A stretch of DNA of 13,805 nucleotides from Bryobacterales bacterium. Its GTDB lineage: Bacteria; Acidobacteriota; Terriglobia; Bryobacterales; Bryobacteraceae. The notes under the pieces are model-generated. The model was not told the origin of the DNA. It saw only the letters and a program-made list of their open reading frames with translations, and made no database searches. Both the position numbers and the translations under genes were made by a program. Where the stretch lies: the NCBI GenBank assembly GCA_025456495.1, contig JALOKO010000040.1:1-13805 (forward strand), read 5' to 3'. The number at the start of each line of letters is the position of its first letter. The first letter of the stretch is position 1. Positions 13,065 through 13,805 of this stretch are shown here, piece after piece.

Positions 13065-13805
13065 GAGATCGCGTTTCGCACTGCGTCCACCACCCGCAAA
13101 GCCCGCTTGCAGGCAGCCACATCGTGTACCCGCAGCACCGACGCCCCGTGCATCGCGCACACCACACAGGCCGCGATGGTGCCCTCCAGCCGCTGGGCGG
13201 GCGCGTCCATTCCCTCCAGCGTACCCAGAAACGATTTCCGCGAGGGGCCAGCCAGCAGCGGCGCGCCCAGATCCAGAAATGCTTCCATCCGCGCCAGGAG
13301 CTGAAAGTTGTGGGTGGCGGTTTTCCCGAAGCCGATGCCGGGATCCACAGCCACATCCTGGATGCCCGCCTCCCGCGCCAACGCCAGCGCCTCGCCCAGC
13401 GCGTGGCGCACCTCGCGCACCACATCCTGGTAGCGTGGGTCCTGCTGCATGGTACGCGGCATCCCCTGCATGTGCATCAGCACCGCCGACGCCCGATGTT
13501 CCGCCACCACCGCCCGCATCTCCGCCTGGCGTAGTCCGCTGACGTCGTTCACGATGGTCGCCCCCGCTTCCAGGCAACGTGCGGCCACGCCAGGCTTCAT
13601 CGTGTCAATGGAGATCCAGGGTCCTTGGCTGCCCGTCCGCGCAAAGCGCCCATCCGCCAGCAGCCCTTCCAGCACGGGCAGCACGCGCGCCAGCTCGTCA
13701 GCCTCGCTAACTGCCTCTGCCCCCGGCCGCGTGCTCTCCCCCCCGATATCCAGGATCTCCGCGCCTTCTTCCACCAAGCGCAGTCCATGCTGGATGGCGT
13801 GGTAC
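13061..13805 (-). CDS. folP: Dihydropteroate synthase (N-terminus cut by window edge)
   Basis: The 247 visible residues condense 6-hydroxymethyl-dihydropterin pyrophosphate with p-aminobenzoate to dihydropteroate; this is the sulfonamide target. Seen in order: GAEILDIGGESTRPGA (the second conserved DHPS block), WISIDTMKPGVA, IVNDVSGL, VLMHMQGMPRTMQ, VAVDPGIGFGKT followed by HN, GPSRKSFLG, and the closing EGTIA then VLRVHDV. All pterin- and pABA-site residues that can be judged are present. The frame stays open to the right edge, and the codons before 13777 read YHAIQHGLR, matching the family, so the roughly 30-40 N-terminal residues lie outside the window. It is the first visible gene of the folP-folB-folK operon. 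Confidence 0.95.
   Translation of the reverse strand, partial: YHAIQHGLRLVEEGAEILDIGGESTRPGAEAVSEADELARVLPVLEGLLADGRFARTGSQGPWISIDTMKPGVAARCLEAGATIVNDVSGLRQAEMRAVVAEHRASAVLMHMQGMPRTMQQDPRYQDVVREVRHALGEALALAREAGIQDVAVDPGIGFGKTATHNFQLLARMEAFLDLGAPLLAGPSRKSFLGTLEGMDAPAQRLEGTIAACVVCAMHGASVLRVHDVAACKRALRVVDAVRNAIS

Noticed and set aside
13065..13577. Long open frame upstream of folB in the same frame
   Set aside because: It overlaps folP on the same strand in another frame, is glycine/alanine-rich with no domain, and folB homology begins only at 13064. It is a high-GC shadow frame.

Overview
The window is high-GC, densely coded bacterial DNA. Its gene set (Skp/OmpH, PII/GlnD, a folP-folB-folK cluster, Rhs/YD-repeat protein remnants, many short tandem repeats) reminds me most of an Acidobacteriota genome of the Bryobacterales/Solibacter type. 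That placement is inference from protein style; no rRNA gene is present to settle it.

Layout. (1) 1-217 holds the C-terminal end of a Sua5-type threonylcarbamoyladenylate synthase. (2) 386-2148 is an accessory island: a cut-down Rhs core fragment ends at its DPKGL boundary motif with TAG. It is followed at once, in the same frame, by an ATG-started 231-residue protein carrying an HExxH (HECGH) metallopeptidase-like motif, and then by an ATGA-coupled 160-residue exported protein. The last two genes are visibly AT-richer than everything around them. (3) 2240-2690 is insertion-sequence debris: an IS66-type left end with a short accessory ORF, abutting an antisense 5' fragment of an IS21-type istA. 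(4) 2845-5862 carries phosphoglucomutase (pgm) and a DUF72 protein, both on the minus strand, separated by 351 bases of tandem-repeat-rich non-coding DNA. (5) 6032-10814 runs on the plus strand: a DDE-less zinc-ribbon protein related to the N-terminus of IS1595-type transposases, a Skp/OmpH-like periplasmic chaperone, an unrecognised single-pass membrane protein, and the nitrogen-signalling pair glnB-glnD, which overlap by 20 bases. (6) 10831-13805 runs on the minus strand: folP (cut by the window edge), folB and folK in an overlapping operon, then an acyltransferase-3 family membrane protein convergent with glnD.

How the genes work together. GlnD uridylylates and de-uridylylates the PII protein GlnB in response to glutamine. 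FolP, FolB and FolK carry out adjacent steps of dihydropteroate synthesis. The 974 and 1666 genes look like a co-transferred pair, perhaps an effector tip and its partner or immunity protein.

The most unusual features are the Rhs-tip pair, and eight separate short tandem-repeat loci (periods 12-28 bases, two to four copies, unrelated unit sequences). Three of these are expanded in frame inside genes: next to the catalytic loop of Pgm, inside a zinc ribbon, and in the N-terminal tail of a membrane acyltransferase.
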